Below, piece by piece: positions 10,798 through 37,767 of a DNA stretch of 37,767 bases; position 1 is the first letter of the stretch, and every line of letters begins with the position of its first letter. The translations under genes were made by a program, and so were the position numbers. The notes below the pieces were generated by a model. It saw only the letters and a program-made list of their open reading frames with translations. It was not told where the DNA came from and made no database searches. Where the stretch lies: positions 173,484 to 211,250 of the forward strand of contig NW_005434553.1 of NCBI RefSeq assembly GCF_000315625.1, read 5' to 3'. Source of the stretch: Guillardia theta CCMP2712. Taxonomy: Eukaryota > Cryptophyceae > Pyrenomonadales > Geminigeraceae.

Positions 10798-13700
10798 ATG
10801 GCTGTTTGTGAATCGTCGTCGGTGGCCTCGTACGCGTCGCATGACCGACCCCCGCCGATGAACCCTGAGGTTGAATGGAAGCGTCATCGACTGTCCCACT
10901 AACGAGGTTGGTCAGGTCGGGATCTACCCGGAGCATGCAGACGTGTTGGATGAGGTAGTTTGGTGCGTGCTCTGAGTTGGCGGGTGATGTGAAGCTTGCA
11001 GGGGAACATCCCGAACATCGACTCTCTCGTTCGAGACCTCAAGGTGGTGGAAGCTGTGCAGGTAGCCGACGGTCAGGAGGCATGCGGCTGATGCCTGACG
11101 GGTCTTGGCAGATCCCGACGCAACGACGACCTTCAGATGTAGATCAGAGTGATGACCGAGGCAACAATGGCCCTGTGAGCCTCTTGCATGTTCAGACTCT
11201 CATCGCATCTTGTTCTCTTGCCGACTCCTCTCTTGCTGTTTCTTCCATCTCCTCACTGTCCTGCCATCGCTGGATCTTTCTCGTTCTACCTCCTTCTCTG
11301 ATGTGTGCTACTCGTGCAGATCCGAGGGAACAACTTTCGTGGATCGGATGGCGCGCCTGATCCGGAGCAGGCTCGCGCTGCCAGGTCATCTCCCTGCACT
11401 GCCATGGCCTCTTGACTTCCCGCGGTGACAGGGCGGAAGAGGAGAGGGAGCGACTTGAGCGAGAGATCCGTCTAGCCGAAGATCCTCAACAGACTTCTGT
11501 TGTCCTCGGTCATCCTCCCTCCTGCTATCCTGACAACCCGAGGCAGAGGCCGGACCCAAGGCTCGAGGAGGAGGAGGAGTTTGTGAAGCAGAGGATCGAA
11601 GAGGTGGGTGGGAGAAGGAATTTCTTGCTGTAGTGACAGGGTGATTTCTTTCAAGGTTGAGGAGAGGATAAGAGTGATCCTTGCGAACCCTCTTGGACAA
11701 GATGGGTGAGTTGTTGTCTTCCACTGTGATGTTTCCTTGGTGGACGCATTCGTGATCTTCTGGAAAAAGTGATAGGAGAGGAGGGAAGGACAGGACAGGA
11801 CAGGACAGGACAGGACAAGACAGGACTTGTTTGCAACTTGCTGATTGTTGTCGGTAACAGTCTTGGGCGCAAGAAGGTCTGGAGAGTTCGCCCATCGTCG
11901 CAAGTTTGGACACAAGTGAACATCGGTGCTGGGAGATGCGCGAGCGACGTGACATGATGATGTAGGTGGTGGGAGAGAAGAGCGTGTCTGAAGTTGTAAA
12001 ACAATCAGCAAACGGTAATGCAAAGATAGGATAACCGAGAGGAGAACATGCTGATAGCATCGGACCTGACTTGTCTGCAGTCGTTGCTAGTGGGGCCATC
12101 TCGGCTGTTCGCGGGACCGCAGAAACTGTTGCGAGTGGAGCTACGTAAGAAGCAAGCTTCGAGGAGAAGATGAGGAGGGGGAAGATCGGGAGATGTCGAA
12201 AGTTGAGACGAAGACTGGGTGTTGAAGGAGAAGGCAGAGGCTGTGAAAGGAGGGAGCAGATCCTTTGAGCTGTTGGTGGCAGTGGAGGAGGAGGAGGAGC
12301 AAGTGGAGGAGAAGAGGAATGAAAATGATTTTCTAACCTGCGACCTTGGTAGGACTGTAGCATCATGGAGCTACAAGCCGACCTTATGGTATGTAAGGGA
12401 CAGAGACAGGGACAGGGGGAGAGATCGAGAGAGCGAGGGTGGAAGAGTGAGAGAGAGAGGAGAAGGGAGAAGGGGAGGTTGGGGGGGAGAGGGAGAGAAT
12501 CAGGGATGAGAGAGGGAGATCGCCACCGGGTTGAAACTTGATCTCTTTTTCCGTGATCGTCTCTTGGTAACTGACTACACGTCACTCAGGACTGCAGCTG
12601 AGATCGCTTCTGGGACAGGTTGACACTGATAAACACTCTTGAGGTGCTCAGCTGACTCGTTTCTCCAGCGTCCATGGTAGCTACAGGAGCATACAGGATA
12701 GCTTCAACGGTTGCAACTGGTAATGACAACTTGAGATATGACGTCTGAGGTCTTGGCAAGTGTGTGAAAGCAACATTCGATTCGGATCAGAACAACAGAA
12801 GTCACTTGTTACTAACATCTTGTTACTTGCTACCCGCCACTTGTTGCTCAAACCTCGCATTCCTCTCTCCGCATTGACTGTCCTCCAGGTGTCTATCATG
12901 GGGCCAACGTGCTGGTGGAGACGGTCGATGAGCACAAGGACGAGCTGGGAAGGCTGCAGTCGGTGAGCTGGGCGTTTCAGCTTACTTCTACTGACACGGT
13001 TGCTTCAAGGAACTTTCAGAGCTCTCCGACAGGTCGGTGTCAAAATTTCCCACCTCTCGTAGCGACATGTCAAATTAACATTCTGACTAGCTGGGCACAG
13101 GCTGGGGGCTATCGATGCCAAACGAACCAACGCAACGCTGAAGATTGTCAGCCCGTGCGAGGTGAGAATTCCTTGCTTCCTGTCCCGATCTCGCTTACCC
13201 TCCCCCTCCCGTTTCCCCTCCTCCTCCTCCTTGTCCAAAGCTGCCGCTGTCAATGCCTTCCTTTCATATGGACTTATTGATACACTGGCATCATCATCAT
13301 CATCCTCGTCATCATCATCATCAATTCTATCTCCATCATCAACAACAACAACACCACAACCACCTCCATCACCATTTGCATCATCATCAGTACCCATTAT
13401 CTCCGCTAGCATCTCCATCATCATCATCTCCATGTCCATCATCATCATCTCCATCATCATCATCACAATCATCATCATCATCATGTGCTCCTCTTCTTAC
13501 TTCATATCAGGGTTCTACTTGGTATTCAAATCATGCCTGCAACATCATTTGGGAGCATACCGGATGCATTCAGGTGAGAAGTTGAAATTGGAAACAGATT
13601 TCTCCTTTTTCTGCCTCTAATTTTTGCAATGAGCAGGAATTTCGAATATACATTGGAAAACGGTTTTCACTTGGATGGACTGAACTGGTAGAGCATTCGG

Positions 13701-15087
13701 GCATACGATCACTTCTCATCCCTTTTTATTTCGACCTCCCTCCTCCTCCTCCTCCTCCTCCTCTAACTCTCCCCCTCCTCCCCAGTCTTCTCTATCCCCT
13801 CGTGTTCTTTCTGTCCTCCTCCTCCTCCTCCTCCTCCTCCTCCTCCTCCTGACGCCTTCAAACACAGGCACGAGGCCTCTCCAACACCAACTCCTTCACC
13901 TACCTCGTCTCCCCTCAGCTAGAGCGCGGATCTTACTGCCTCCGCATCGACGGCCCCTGCGGTTTTCCCAGCTTCACCTCGCCCTATTTCCGGATCGAGC
14001 AGGAGGTATGTTGATCCACTGCGCTGAGACGAATGTGTCGCATGCTCGCAGTGCAAAGGAGGAGGAGGAGGAAGAGGAAGAGGAGGAGGACAGAAAGAAC
14101 AGGAGGGGATAGAGAAGACTGGGGAGGATGGGGAGATCAAGGCGAGCAGGTGGGAATGGGAAGGACGGGGGGTAGGGGGAGGAGGTGGAGGAGCACAGAA
14201 TGAGCAGGAGGAGACGACGAGGAGGATCGCATGTTCGTGTTGAATAGCCGCCCTTTCCTCACCTCACCTGCCTTTACCTTTTGCTGTCCTCTGCCGACCG
14301 CCATGATCCTCGCCACCCACCCACCCGCACCTTCCCCACCACCACCAGCAGCAGCAAAGCATCTCCTTTCCTATCCTCTCTCCTTCGCTAACCCCCCTCT
14401 CCCTCCTCCCTCTTCTCATCTTCGTTCATGACGCTTTCCTCGCAGACTCCAGAGCTGATGTTGTGGATAGACAGTGACAAACTTCAGTTTCACCGCGGAG
14501 AAATCTGTCGAGTCTGCTGGACTTACCAGCCAAGGCAACAATCCTTCACCTTCAGCTCAGCAAGGCCCCAGGACAACCAGCTGTCATACAGCAGGTTTGC
14601 TCCTTGTCCTTCCATACTCCCCAGCTGCCGTCCACCTCGTTCTCACCCTTCCTCCAGCAGAACCTCCCGCTCTTCTTCCTCCTCAGCTCCTGCGTCCTGC
14701 ACATGCTCTCAGGGGGGTCAGGCGTGCAGCGCCTGCCAGGGGTCGATGCCTCCTCCTCCTTCAGTGAAGCTCTACCTTTCAACGGGGTTCATGAGCTGGA
14801 GGGTACTGGGCGAGTCGCTTCCTTTGACCGGCTCTTTCCTTTGGTCTATCCCATCCAACTGCCAGCAGGGCTCCTACCAGCTGCAGGCAAAAGTCAAGGG
14901 CAGCAAAACCCCCTCCTCGTCCTCCTCTCCCTCCTCCTCATCCATCACCACCTCCTCCACCCCCTCTTCTTCCTCTTCGCAAGTCCTCTCCCCCGTTCTC
15001 AACATCTCTATCAAGGATGAAATGTTCATCGTGTCCCCTGTGGAGGTGAGTTTCGAGGCATGAAACGATGATGACGATAATGATGAC

Positions 15088-15120
<33 letters not shown>

Positions 15121-16922
15121 GGTTGTGGTAGTGATGACGGAGATGGCGATGATAGAGGTGGTGGTGATGATGATGATGATCATGATCAAATGACTTGGAG
15201 TGCTGGCAGGGTACTGAGTGGGTGATGGGCAAGTTTGCCACGATCGAATGGGTTTGCAAAGGTCCGAACAAAAAAATGATGAGTCAAGAAAAGGAAAAGG
15301 AAGGAGCAGAGGGGGGTGGGGGGGGGGGGGGGTCGGGGTTGAGCAGAAGCAGCAGAAGCAGCAGCAGGAAAAGGAGAGGCGAAGGAACAGAAAGGAGGAG
15401 TGAGAAAGAGGAAAACAAGGGAGCAGCATCAGACAAATGAAGGCAAGCTGCAAAGATGTCGAAGCTAGGATGGTTGAAAACCTCTCAGCTTCGCGTGTTC
15501 AAGAACAAGATAATAGAGACTGTGATGATGATGGTAGAGATGGTGATGAGAAGCAGAAAACAATTCGTCTTGTCTCTGCTGCCTCGCTCATTTTTCATTC
15601 CAGGAGCGCAAAGGGATGATATCGTGGTTTCAATTGGTTCGAGATTCTTTCGACTTGCAACGATTGCAGAAAAGCAGCCTGAACAAGGATCAATGTGAGA
15701 CTTCGTTTTGAAGATGCTGATGAGGACGATGGTGCTGGTGATAGAGATGATATTGATGGAGATTATGGAGATGGAGATGAAGGAGATGATGATGCAGATG
15801 GAGATGGAGATGATAATAGAGATGATGGAGATTGAGATGAAGGAGATGATGATGGTGGTGGAGATGGAGATGATGGAGGGTCTCAGTAATGATGACAACT
15901 CTCTGCACATTACCTCTGATCAATCTGCAGACAATGGAAGGTCCCCGAGACTGGTATCAGAGCAGGTGAGATTGTCTCTTTTCATCCACCTTGCCTTTCT
16001 ATCCCTTCAATCACTGAGATATCTACATTGTCCTCCTCTCGTCCTTCCGTTCTGTCCATTTTCATTTTCCTCCTCCTCTTCCTCGTCCATTGCCTCTTGT
16101 TTTCACCTTCTTTTCTCGTTCTCCCCTTCAATTGCATTCTGGCCCTTCAGACTCGGCATGATGTTTATTTTAGGATGGTATTTCCTGTCCATTCACGCAG
16201 CATCAAGGTCTGATCCATTGTCAACTTCTCTTTCTGTCCTCTCCTCTCCTCTCCTCTCCTCTCCTCTCCTCTTCTCTCCTCTCCATCCCTGTCCTCTCCC
16301 CTCCTCTCCTCTCCTCTCCTCTCCTCTCCTCTCCTCTCCCCTCCCCTCCCCTCCCCTCCCATCTCTCTTCTTTGCTGTCTTTGCCCGTATCCCTCGAGGC
16401 TCCTCCTCTGATCTCATACTTTACAGTCGCGTCTCTGCCAAGAGCGGGTGGATTTACATCAAGGATCAAGCAACTATGGAGGAGGATCTCAGAGAAGAGG
16501 AGGAGGCAACAGCACAGACTCTTGAAGAGGACTCAGACACAGCTGCGAGGTACTTCATCCCCCTTCTCCTACCCCCCTTCTCCCATCCCACTTCCTTCCT
16601 CTTTCCCTTTTCTTGCTTCTCTTCCTCCTCCCGTTCCTCCTCTCTTGTTCTTCTTCACTCTGTTCCTCCTCATTCCTAAGGCACTGGATCCGCCCTTCAA
16701 AGTGTGTGCATCAACCAGTCCTGTTTCCCGTTCCTCCCCGTAAGTCCAGAGCCCGTTCTGATCGAACCTTTCTCTCACTCCAGCGCTCCTCCTCCTCCTG
16801 CCTTCATTATGGACTCCTGGCTGGCGCCTCCTGCCCATCTCGATCGTGCACCAGAGAGTGCAGGAGGAGGCGAGGAGAAACAAGGAGGCAACGGCAGCGA
16901 GAGGAGAGGAGTGCGCTGCTGA
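10798..16922 (+). CDS. Kre9/KNH-like triple Ig-domain protein, about 27 exons
   Basis: Unnamed protein of about 712 aa. Exons: 10798-10869, 10916-10954, 11002-11061, 11112-11174, 11320-11384, 11432-11498, 11547-11603, 11656-11705, 11861-11925, 12081-12144, 12353-12388, 12590-12618, 12669-12719, 12899-12963, 13011-13033, 13101-13161, 13511-13573, 13637-13687, 13868-14005, 14446-14594, 14730-15045, 15210-15261, 15604-15694, 15931-15965, 16174-16207, 16427-16549, 16703-16922 (TGA). All are GT-AG and in phase; the exon 6/7 and 9/10 joins are least sure. No signal peptide is seen. The order is a charged coiled segment (about 110-155), an Ala/Gly/Val helix region with repeated VASGA-like words, then three Ig-like domains of the Kre9/KNH type. 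The domain marks are SP..GS.W, I.W..TG, SFLWSIP and QWKVPETGIRAG, then WYFLSIHAAS. A poly-Ser linker separates domains 2 and 3 and the tail is Pro-rich. In yeast, Kre9 and Knh1 are cell-surface proteins needed for beta-1,6-glucan; that role is not shown here. Confidence 0.75.
11788..11826. repeat. (GGACA)n pentamer repeat inside an intron
   Basis: About seven GGACA units, one changed to AGACA, within the 155-nt intron after exon 8 of the Kre9-like gene. Confidence 0.9.
13287..13491. repeat. (ATC/CAT)n triplet tract in intron 16
   Basis: About 200 bp dominated by CAT/ATC triplets, with AAC and ACC variants in the middle. It lies in the intron between exons 16 and 17. On plus it is the complement of the GAT tracts in introns 21 and 23 of the same gene. 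Confidence 0.9.
13769..14135. repeat. 80-bp inverted repeat enclosing exon 19
   Basis: Left arm 13769-13849, right arm 14057-14135. The reverse complement of the right arm matches the left arm with about four mismatches. The match includes non-repetitive sequence (CCCAGTCTTCTCTATCCCCT, then GTTCTTTCTGTCC), followed by (TCC)n. The loop of about 207 bp contains the whole of exon 19 (13868-14005) and both of its splice sites. Confidence 0.9.
15067..15186. repeat. (GAT)n/(GGT)n triplet tract in intron 21
   Basis: GAT triplets with GAC and GGT variants, within the intron between exons 21 and 22 of the Kre9-like gene. Confidence 0.9.
15311..15338. repeat. Poly-G run in intron 22
   Basis: Twenty-eight bases of which nearly all are G, with one T after six G and another before the final GGGG. 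A G-quadruplex could form on the coding strand and in the pre-mRNA. An AGCAGA repeat follows. Confidence 0.85.
15714..15874. repeat. (GATGNA/GGAGAT)n tract in intron 23
   Basis: Degenerate GATGGAGAT and GAGATGATG units fill most of the intron between exons 23 and 24. Confidence 0.85.
16237..16361. repeat. (CTCCT)n pentamer repeat in intron 25
   Basis: Roughly 25 CTCCT-type units, drifting to CTCCC at the right end, within the intron between exons 25 and 26. It is a strong polypyrimidine tract but ends about 65 nt before the acceptor used. Confidence 0.9.
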
Positions 16923-17874
16923 CCGAGGCTTGTTTTCATCACTGATACATAATATAAAGAAATACTTCCGTTCATGGCTCCGCACTGCTCACTGTTGAGT
17001 TGCCACCAACTGGCAGTGACTCGGCCACCGTGTCCGGCGCATGGCGCGGGCCGCACGGTCACCCGGCGGGCCGCTGGACCGGTCCGGCGGCCTGTGACCG
17101 TGGCACCATCGCCCTGCAGTCCGGACGCACTGCCGCCGCGGCCGAAAACTTGAAACCTCTAAGGCGCGCGGTGAGTCCGAGTGGCCGGGCACCTCCGAGC
17201 CTCGGAGTCACGGTCATCATCCGATCGGAGGCCCGGATTAGTAGTCCGACCGTGATCATTAAACCGTTAGTATCTGAGGAGGCGGCTTTACCGGGCCCCA
17301 GCCTATGGACTCGGCCCGGGGAAGGCTTCCGAGTTCGGAACGTCGGAGAGCCCGGCGGCCGGCCGCAGCCCGTACCATGGCACGCCCCCGGCCAGTCGGA
17401 TTCAATCAGTGAACCGTTGAAGTTCATCATGCCAAGTTAACACTATTCGATGTCACCGTACACAGAGTCAGAGCCTGTCTCAGGGCGGACGGTCACTTAT
17501 CAGTATCGGAGTCACTGTGACGGGTGACGGTGACGGTCCGATGATCATTACGTACGGTCCCTCCGAGGCTCCGAGGCTCCGAGCGGCTTCCCCGTTGGAA
17601 GTTCCGAGCCTCCGCTGAGCCTGGGCTGGTACTGTACTGGGAGCCCACGCCGATGCATGAGCCCGGTCCATGAGATCGGACTCGGCGGGCCCGGGGGCCG
17701 CCCGGCTGAAGTTTCGGACTGGCTGAGTCACTGAGTTGCAACTTGGAACGAACTTCTCGTGAAACTTATTAGCAACTAAAACTGATTTATAACTTAACTT
17801 TGAGTAAAAGTGACAGTACTGTCCTGGTACTGCTTTTTAACTTAATTATTATTTAGCTGTCAAGGTTCGGGGGT
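16923..17874. other. GC- and CpG-rich spacer segment
   Basis: From about 17025 to 17740 the base composition shifts to very high GC with dense CpG and many TCCGA/TCGGA words, for example three CTCCGAG units near 17570. A hairpin-like core sits at 17065-17105 (GGTCAC ... GGACCGGTCC ... GTGACC). To its right the sequence turns A/T-rich and contains AACTTTGAGTAAA (about 17797), a word that also occurs near 37474. Frames on both strands are open simply because GC-rich DNA has few stops; no domain was seen. It may be a degenerate mobile or repeat element. Confidence 0.5.
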
Positions 17875-18634
17875 TTACTTCTTCCCCTGATAAATACTGA
17901 CCTGGTTCGAAGCCATGTATTCCTCCTGCCAAACCTCTCCTGCATCCAATCCCTCTTGCTGCCATTCATGTCGCAAGAAATCTATTCCACCCATCACGAC
18001 ACAAGGTATGCTTTTGTCAATAGAAGCGCATACCTGCGACTATTCCCATGTACGCCGATGGTGTGTCATGTCTAGGATCATACATCCTGCCAATCCATCA
18101 TCATTCCACATCCAATGCATTTTGACATACGGCGGGGACAATGGCGGATGGAGTTGCGTATAGCATTGCGTCGACAGGGGACTGAAGGGGCGGGGCAGGG
18201 GCTGGTGATATGGAATGCATCGCAGAAGAACCATACTTGTTCCCGGACTGCACAGGACGAAGAGAGCCTTGCTGAAAATCATCGTCTGACATATCCTCTG
18301 TATCAAGAGAACTGCCTATGTCATTACAATCAGGTGGGCCAGCCTTACTATCAAAAGGCATATGCTGTGATGTATCATCATCACCTACTTGAAGACCTGC
18401 CAGTACTGTTGTGTGACTAACATTGACCGTGGCGGGAGAAGTAGGCATAGATTGGTCTGCCAGTTCATGATAAAGACGACTAGCCGCTTCCACGAGGTTC
18501 CCGTCAAGCCTCCATCCCACGAGTTGATGTCCCTTCGAGATAACTTGACCTATACGAAGGTTGGAGGAAAGCCCCAGCTGAGAACGTATGGTTTCAACAT
18601 GGTGCATGAACGATGTGGGATGCAGAGCTGCCAT
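17875..18634 (-). CDS. Hypothetical acidic Ser-rich protein, 3' structure unsure
   Basis: The main frame runs from the ATG at 18634 to TGA TGA at 18103-18098 (177 codons). It starts MAALHPTSFMHHVETIRSQL, has an acidic Ser/Asp middle and a Pro-rich end. Past the double stop the same frame goes on with protein-like sequence: 18086-18034 (MYDPRHDTPSAYMGIVA), then a 52-nt GT-AG intron, then 17981-17875 (FLRHEWQQEGLDAGEVWQEE) to a TAA. The last join is in phase. Thus the 177-codon frame may be an exon of a longer gene whose next intron hides the double stop, or the downstream part is a separate small gene. I found no donor/acceptor pair that clearly solves this. No family was recognised. Confidence 0.4.
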
Positions 18635-19637
18635 GGCGCGGCGTCCGCGGCGTGCTGGAATGGCCAGATTTGTTGGCGGGAAAGTAGTACCAAGTTGGAG
18701 AGTTTGTACGGGGTCGTACTACGGTACCTTAGCAATAATTGTTTGTAAAGGGCAAATGTAACTTAAATTAGTACCGAGTTTGCTATTTTCATACTGTTTA
18801 AAATAATCCAAGAAGCGTTACTATCCAAACAATTTGTACTATTTATCCAATTGTCCTATATCCATGATTTTGGACGCGTTTCTGTCGAATACCCCCAAGG
18901 TTCGCCTACTAGCCCGTCTGTTGTAGGATAGGCCCTGTGCCTCTTCAGGCACTACCGCTTACGGTCGTCTGCCTCCAACCACCCCCTCAGAAATAGGAGG
19001 ACCGGTTCATTTCCTATTTTTTAACTTCAACGCTACCCACCCTGACAAAGTTTACATAGACCCCCACCCTCTAAATGGAGCGGTCAATGCCCCCGAAGTG
19101 CGGCAATTCCTTTTCGCTTCCGCCTCCAGGAAACAACCCAGGACCCTCAAGCCAGCACCTACCCCACCCCCAGCCACTCTATCGTCGATCACCATCTACC
19201 CTTGCCTTAGTACACTGGGCCTCACCCACCTTGTCCAATCTTCACCCCACCCTCCTAAGAGGACACCTCTCCCCCATTCCCCATTATTAGTACCCATCGG
19301 GTTATCCGTCCATCCTCGGACCCCCCAGTCACACCCACCCACCATGGTCGACACCTGCAAACCTACCCCACCTCTCCCTCATTGACCGCGTTCCAACCTC
19401 CACCACCCCGTTAGCAGTCTATACGCTCTTCCAATTCAGCAACACACCCTGACGCTCGGCTCGTCCTCACCGACAGCAAGGAGCCAACGAGGCCCCATAG
19501 CTCGCAGCAGCTCTCAGGTCTGCAGCCTCCGTCCTCCCCACCCTCTCCCCTCTCCTCCTGCGCGAAGACCCCGTTGCCTCCAGTCACCTTGGCATCAGAT
19601 GTGCACTGGGTTTGCTCCTTCATAGTCGCTACACCGC
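18635..19637. other. Spacer upstream of the giant gene
   Basis: A/T-rich near 18740-18850, then C-rich from about 19040 to 19600. Pro/Ser/His-rich frames at 19075-19385 are a product of composition. A TAG lies in frame 12 bases before the giant gene's ATG, so that start is firm as the first ATG of its frame. No TATA-like element stands out. Confidence 0.5.
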
Positions 19638-37247
<17,610 letters not shown>

Positions 37248-37583
37248 GCAGAATGTCACTATGACATCTGATGTTCAATAAGTATGATGTCAGCCTAGTG
37301 TGTGTGAACATGATGACCTTACAACTTGTATAACCTTTAGAGTACACTACGATGCTTCTGATTCGGTCAGCCCTCCTTTCAAACTCTCACTATCCATCCG
37401 AGTACTCACTTGAAGGTCCCAGCATATCCAAAAGTTGTTTTCTTGTTTGCTACTCAACTCGCGAGATTTCACTCAACTTTGAGTAAAGTTTACTCAGCAA
37501 CTCCGAGCCGTCTCAGTGGTACTTTTCTTTCCCAAGTTGACTGAGCCGGGGCGCCGGGCCCGTCGGCAGCGCCCCAGCCCGTC
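37248..37583. other. 3' flank of the giant gene with a GC block
   Basis: 37250-37470 is the 3' flank of the giant gene; no AATAAA is seen. 37470-37500 contains ACTCAACTTTGAGTAAAG, with the AACTTTGAGTAAA word shared with 17797. 37545-37583 is GC-rich (CCGGGGCGCCGGGCCC). In the inverted orientation it reads CCCGGCT and then TTGGGAAAGA, as beside the block at 10079. Probably a copy of the same degenerate repeat. Confidence 0.45.
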
Positions 37584-37766
37584 TCAGAGCAGCAGATGCT
37601 CCAGCTCCAGCTCCCCGTCGCCGCGAGTCGCCATCGTGACCGCCCTTACTACCTCCCTCATCGCCCACGTCACTCCCTCCCTCACGGCGTTCTGCTGCTG
37701 CTGCTCGTGCTGCTTGTGCCTTCTAAGCAGCTTGCTCTCAAGCTCCGAGTCGCCGCGAGTCGCCAT
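37584..37766 (-). CDS. Hypothetical ORF at the right edge, possibly partial
   Basis: Sixty codons from an ATG one base inside the right edge (37766-37764) to TGA at 37584-37586. Two copies of MATRGDxELE lie about 44 residues apart, separated by a Gln/Glu/Arg-rich helix with a QQQQ run. The product looks helical and charged. Because the frame reaches the edge, this may be the 3' part of a longer gene with more copies of the unit. No family was recognised. Confidence 0.35.
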   Translation of the reverse strand: MATRGDSELESKLLRRHKQHEQQQQNAVREGVTWAMREVVRAVTMATRGDGELELEHLLL

Positions 37767-37767
37767 G

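Noticed and set aside
11386-12585. 399-codon open frame on minus
   Set aside because: It lies antisense to exons 6-11 and introns of the Kre9-like gene, is rich in Ser, Pro, Leu and Cys from low-complexity DNA, and has no domain. The plus-strand exons join in phase, so this is a shadow.
13005-13484. Met/Asp-rich minus frame
   Set aside because: It is produced by the (ATC)n tract in intron 16 and has no other content.
14595-14729. Acceptor before the six-G run at 14711 for exon 21
   Set aside because: It leaves the frame out of phase with exon 20. The acceptor at 14728-14729 (GCGTGCAG) is in phase.
15456-15510. Candidate extra exon in the Kre9-like gene
   Set aside because: A possible acceptor and an open frame exist, but no good donor follows. 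Skipping it joins exons 22 and 23 in phase into a clean domain (IEWVCKGAQRDDIVVSIG).
13287-16361. CRISPR-like or other regular spacer arrays
   Set aside because: The repeats are microsatellites and tandem repeats without unique spacers, in introns of a eukaryotic gene.
15708-16679. 323-codon plus frame
   Set aside because: It reads through the GAT and CTCCT tracts and uses the wrong frame for exon 24. The spliced exons 24-26 give the Kre9-like landmarks QWKVPETG and WYFLSIHAAS instead.
17025-17740. rRNA or tRNA gene in the GC-rich block
   Set aside because: I saw no conserved rRNA core words or tRNA T-loop/anticodon pattern. The hairpin at 17065-17105 is imperfect and isolated.

Overview
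The window is nuclear DNA of a eukaryote. Genes are broken by many very short GT-AG introns (several exactly 45 nt), spacers are long and pyrimidine-rich, and introns are loaded with microsatellites. The gene families (tandem Zn2Cys6 regulator, bHLH-zipper, Kre9/KNH-like Ig domains, a multi-kilobase REJ/GPS/TIG/SPRY receptor-like protein) and the compact introns fit a free-living protist alga. A cryptophyte such as Guillardia theta is my best guess; this is inference from gene style, not a database match.

Layout. (1) 1-424, minus: 5' end of a gene with one complete and one cut-off Zn2Cys6 (binuclear zinc cluster) motif. (2) 425-5478: no convincing gene; CT-rich simple repeats and a possible decayed coding stretch at 2630-3182. 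(3) 5479-5841, minus: weak hypothetical ORF. (4) 6207-6375: five-copy 34-bp tandem repeat. (5) 6481-8203, minus: a complete 12-exon bHLH-leucine-zipper factor (about 367 aa) whose exons join in phase, including 14-nt and 21-nt micro-exons. (6) 8204-10797: spacer with a palindromic GC block. (7) 10798-16922, plus: an approximately 27-exon gene (about 712 aa) with an Ala/Gly/Val-rich helical region followed by three Kre9/KNH-like Ig domains. One exon is bracketed by a nearly perfect 80-bp inverted repeat, and several introns carry complementary triplet repeats. (8) 16923-17874: CpG/GC-rich unusual segment. (9) 17875-18634, minus: hypothetical gene. (10) 19638-37247, plus: a giant secreted or membrane-anchored protein of about 5,830 aa. 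(11) 37584 to the right edge, minus: partial hypothetical ORF beside another GC block.

The giant gene dominates. It encodes a signal peptide, repeated Cys-rich modules interrupted by a SPRY-like domain, FN3-like domains, about eleven IPT/TIG-like repeats, a REJ-like region and a GPS motif with an intact His-Leu-Thr cleavage triplet. These are followed by Cys-rich, EGF-like and ZU5-like domains, a mucin-like stalk, a single transmembrane helix and a cytoplasmic tail with a long Ala-Gly repeat. The parts resemble polycystin-1 and adhesion receptors, but the GPS sits about 570 residues from the membrane and there is no multi-pass bundle. The reading frame breaks once, near 25350-25410.

The genes do not form an operon-like unit. 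Two are transcription factors on the minus strand; the two large structural genes lie on the plus strand.
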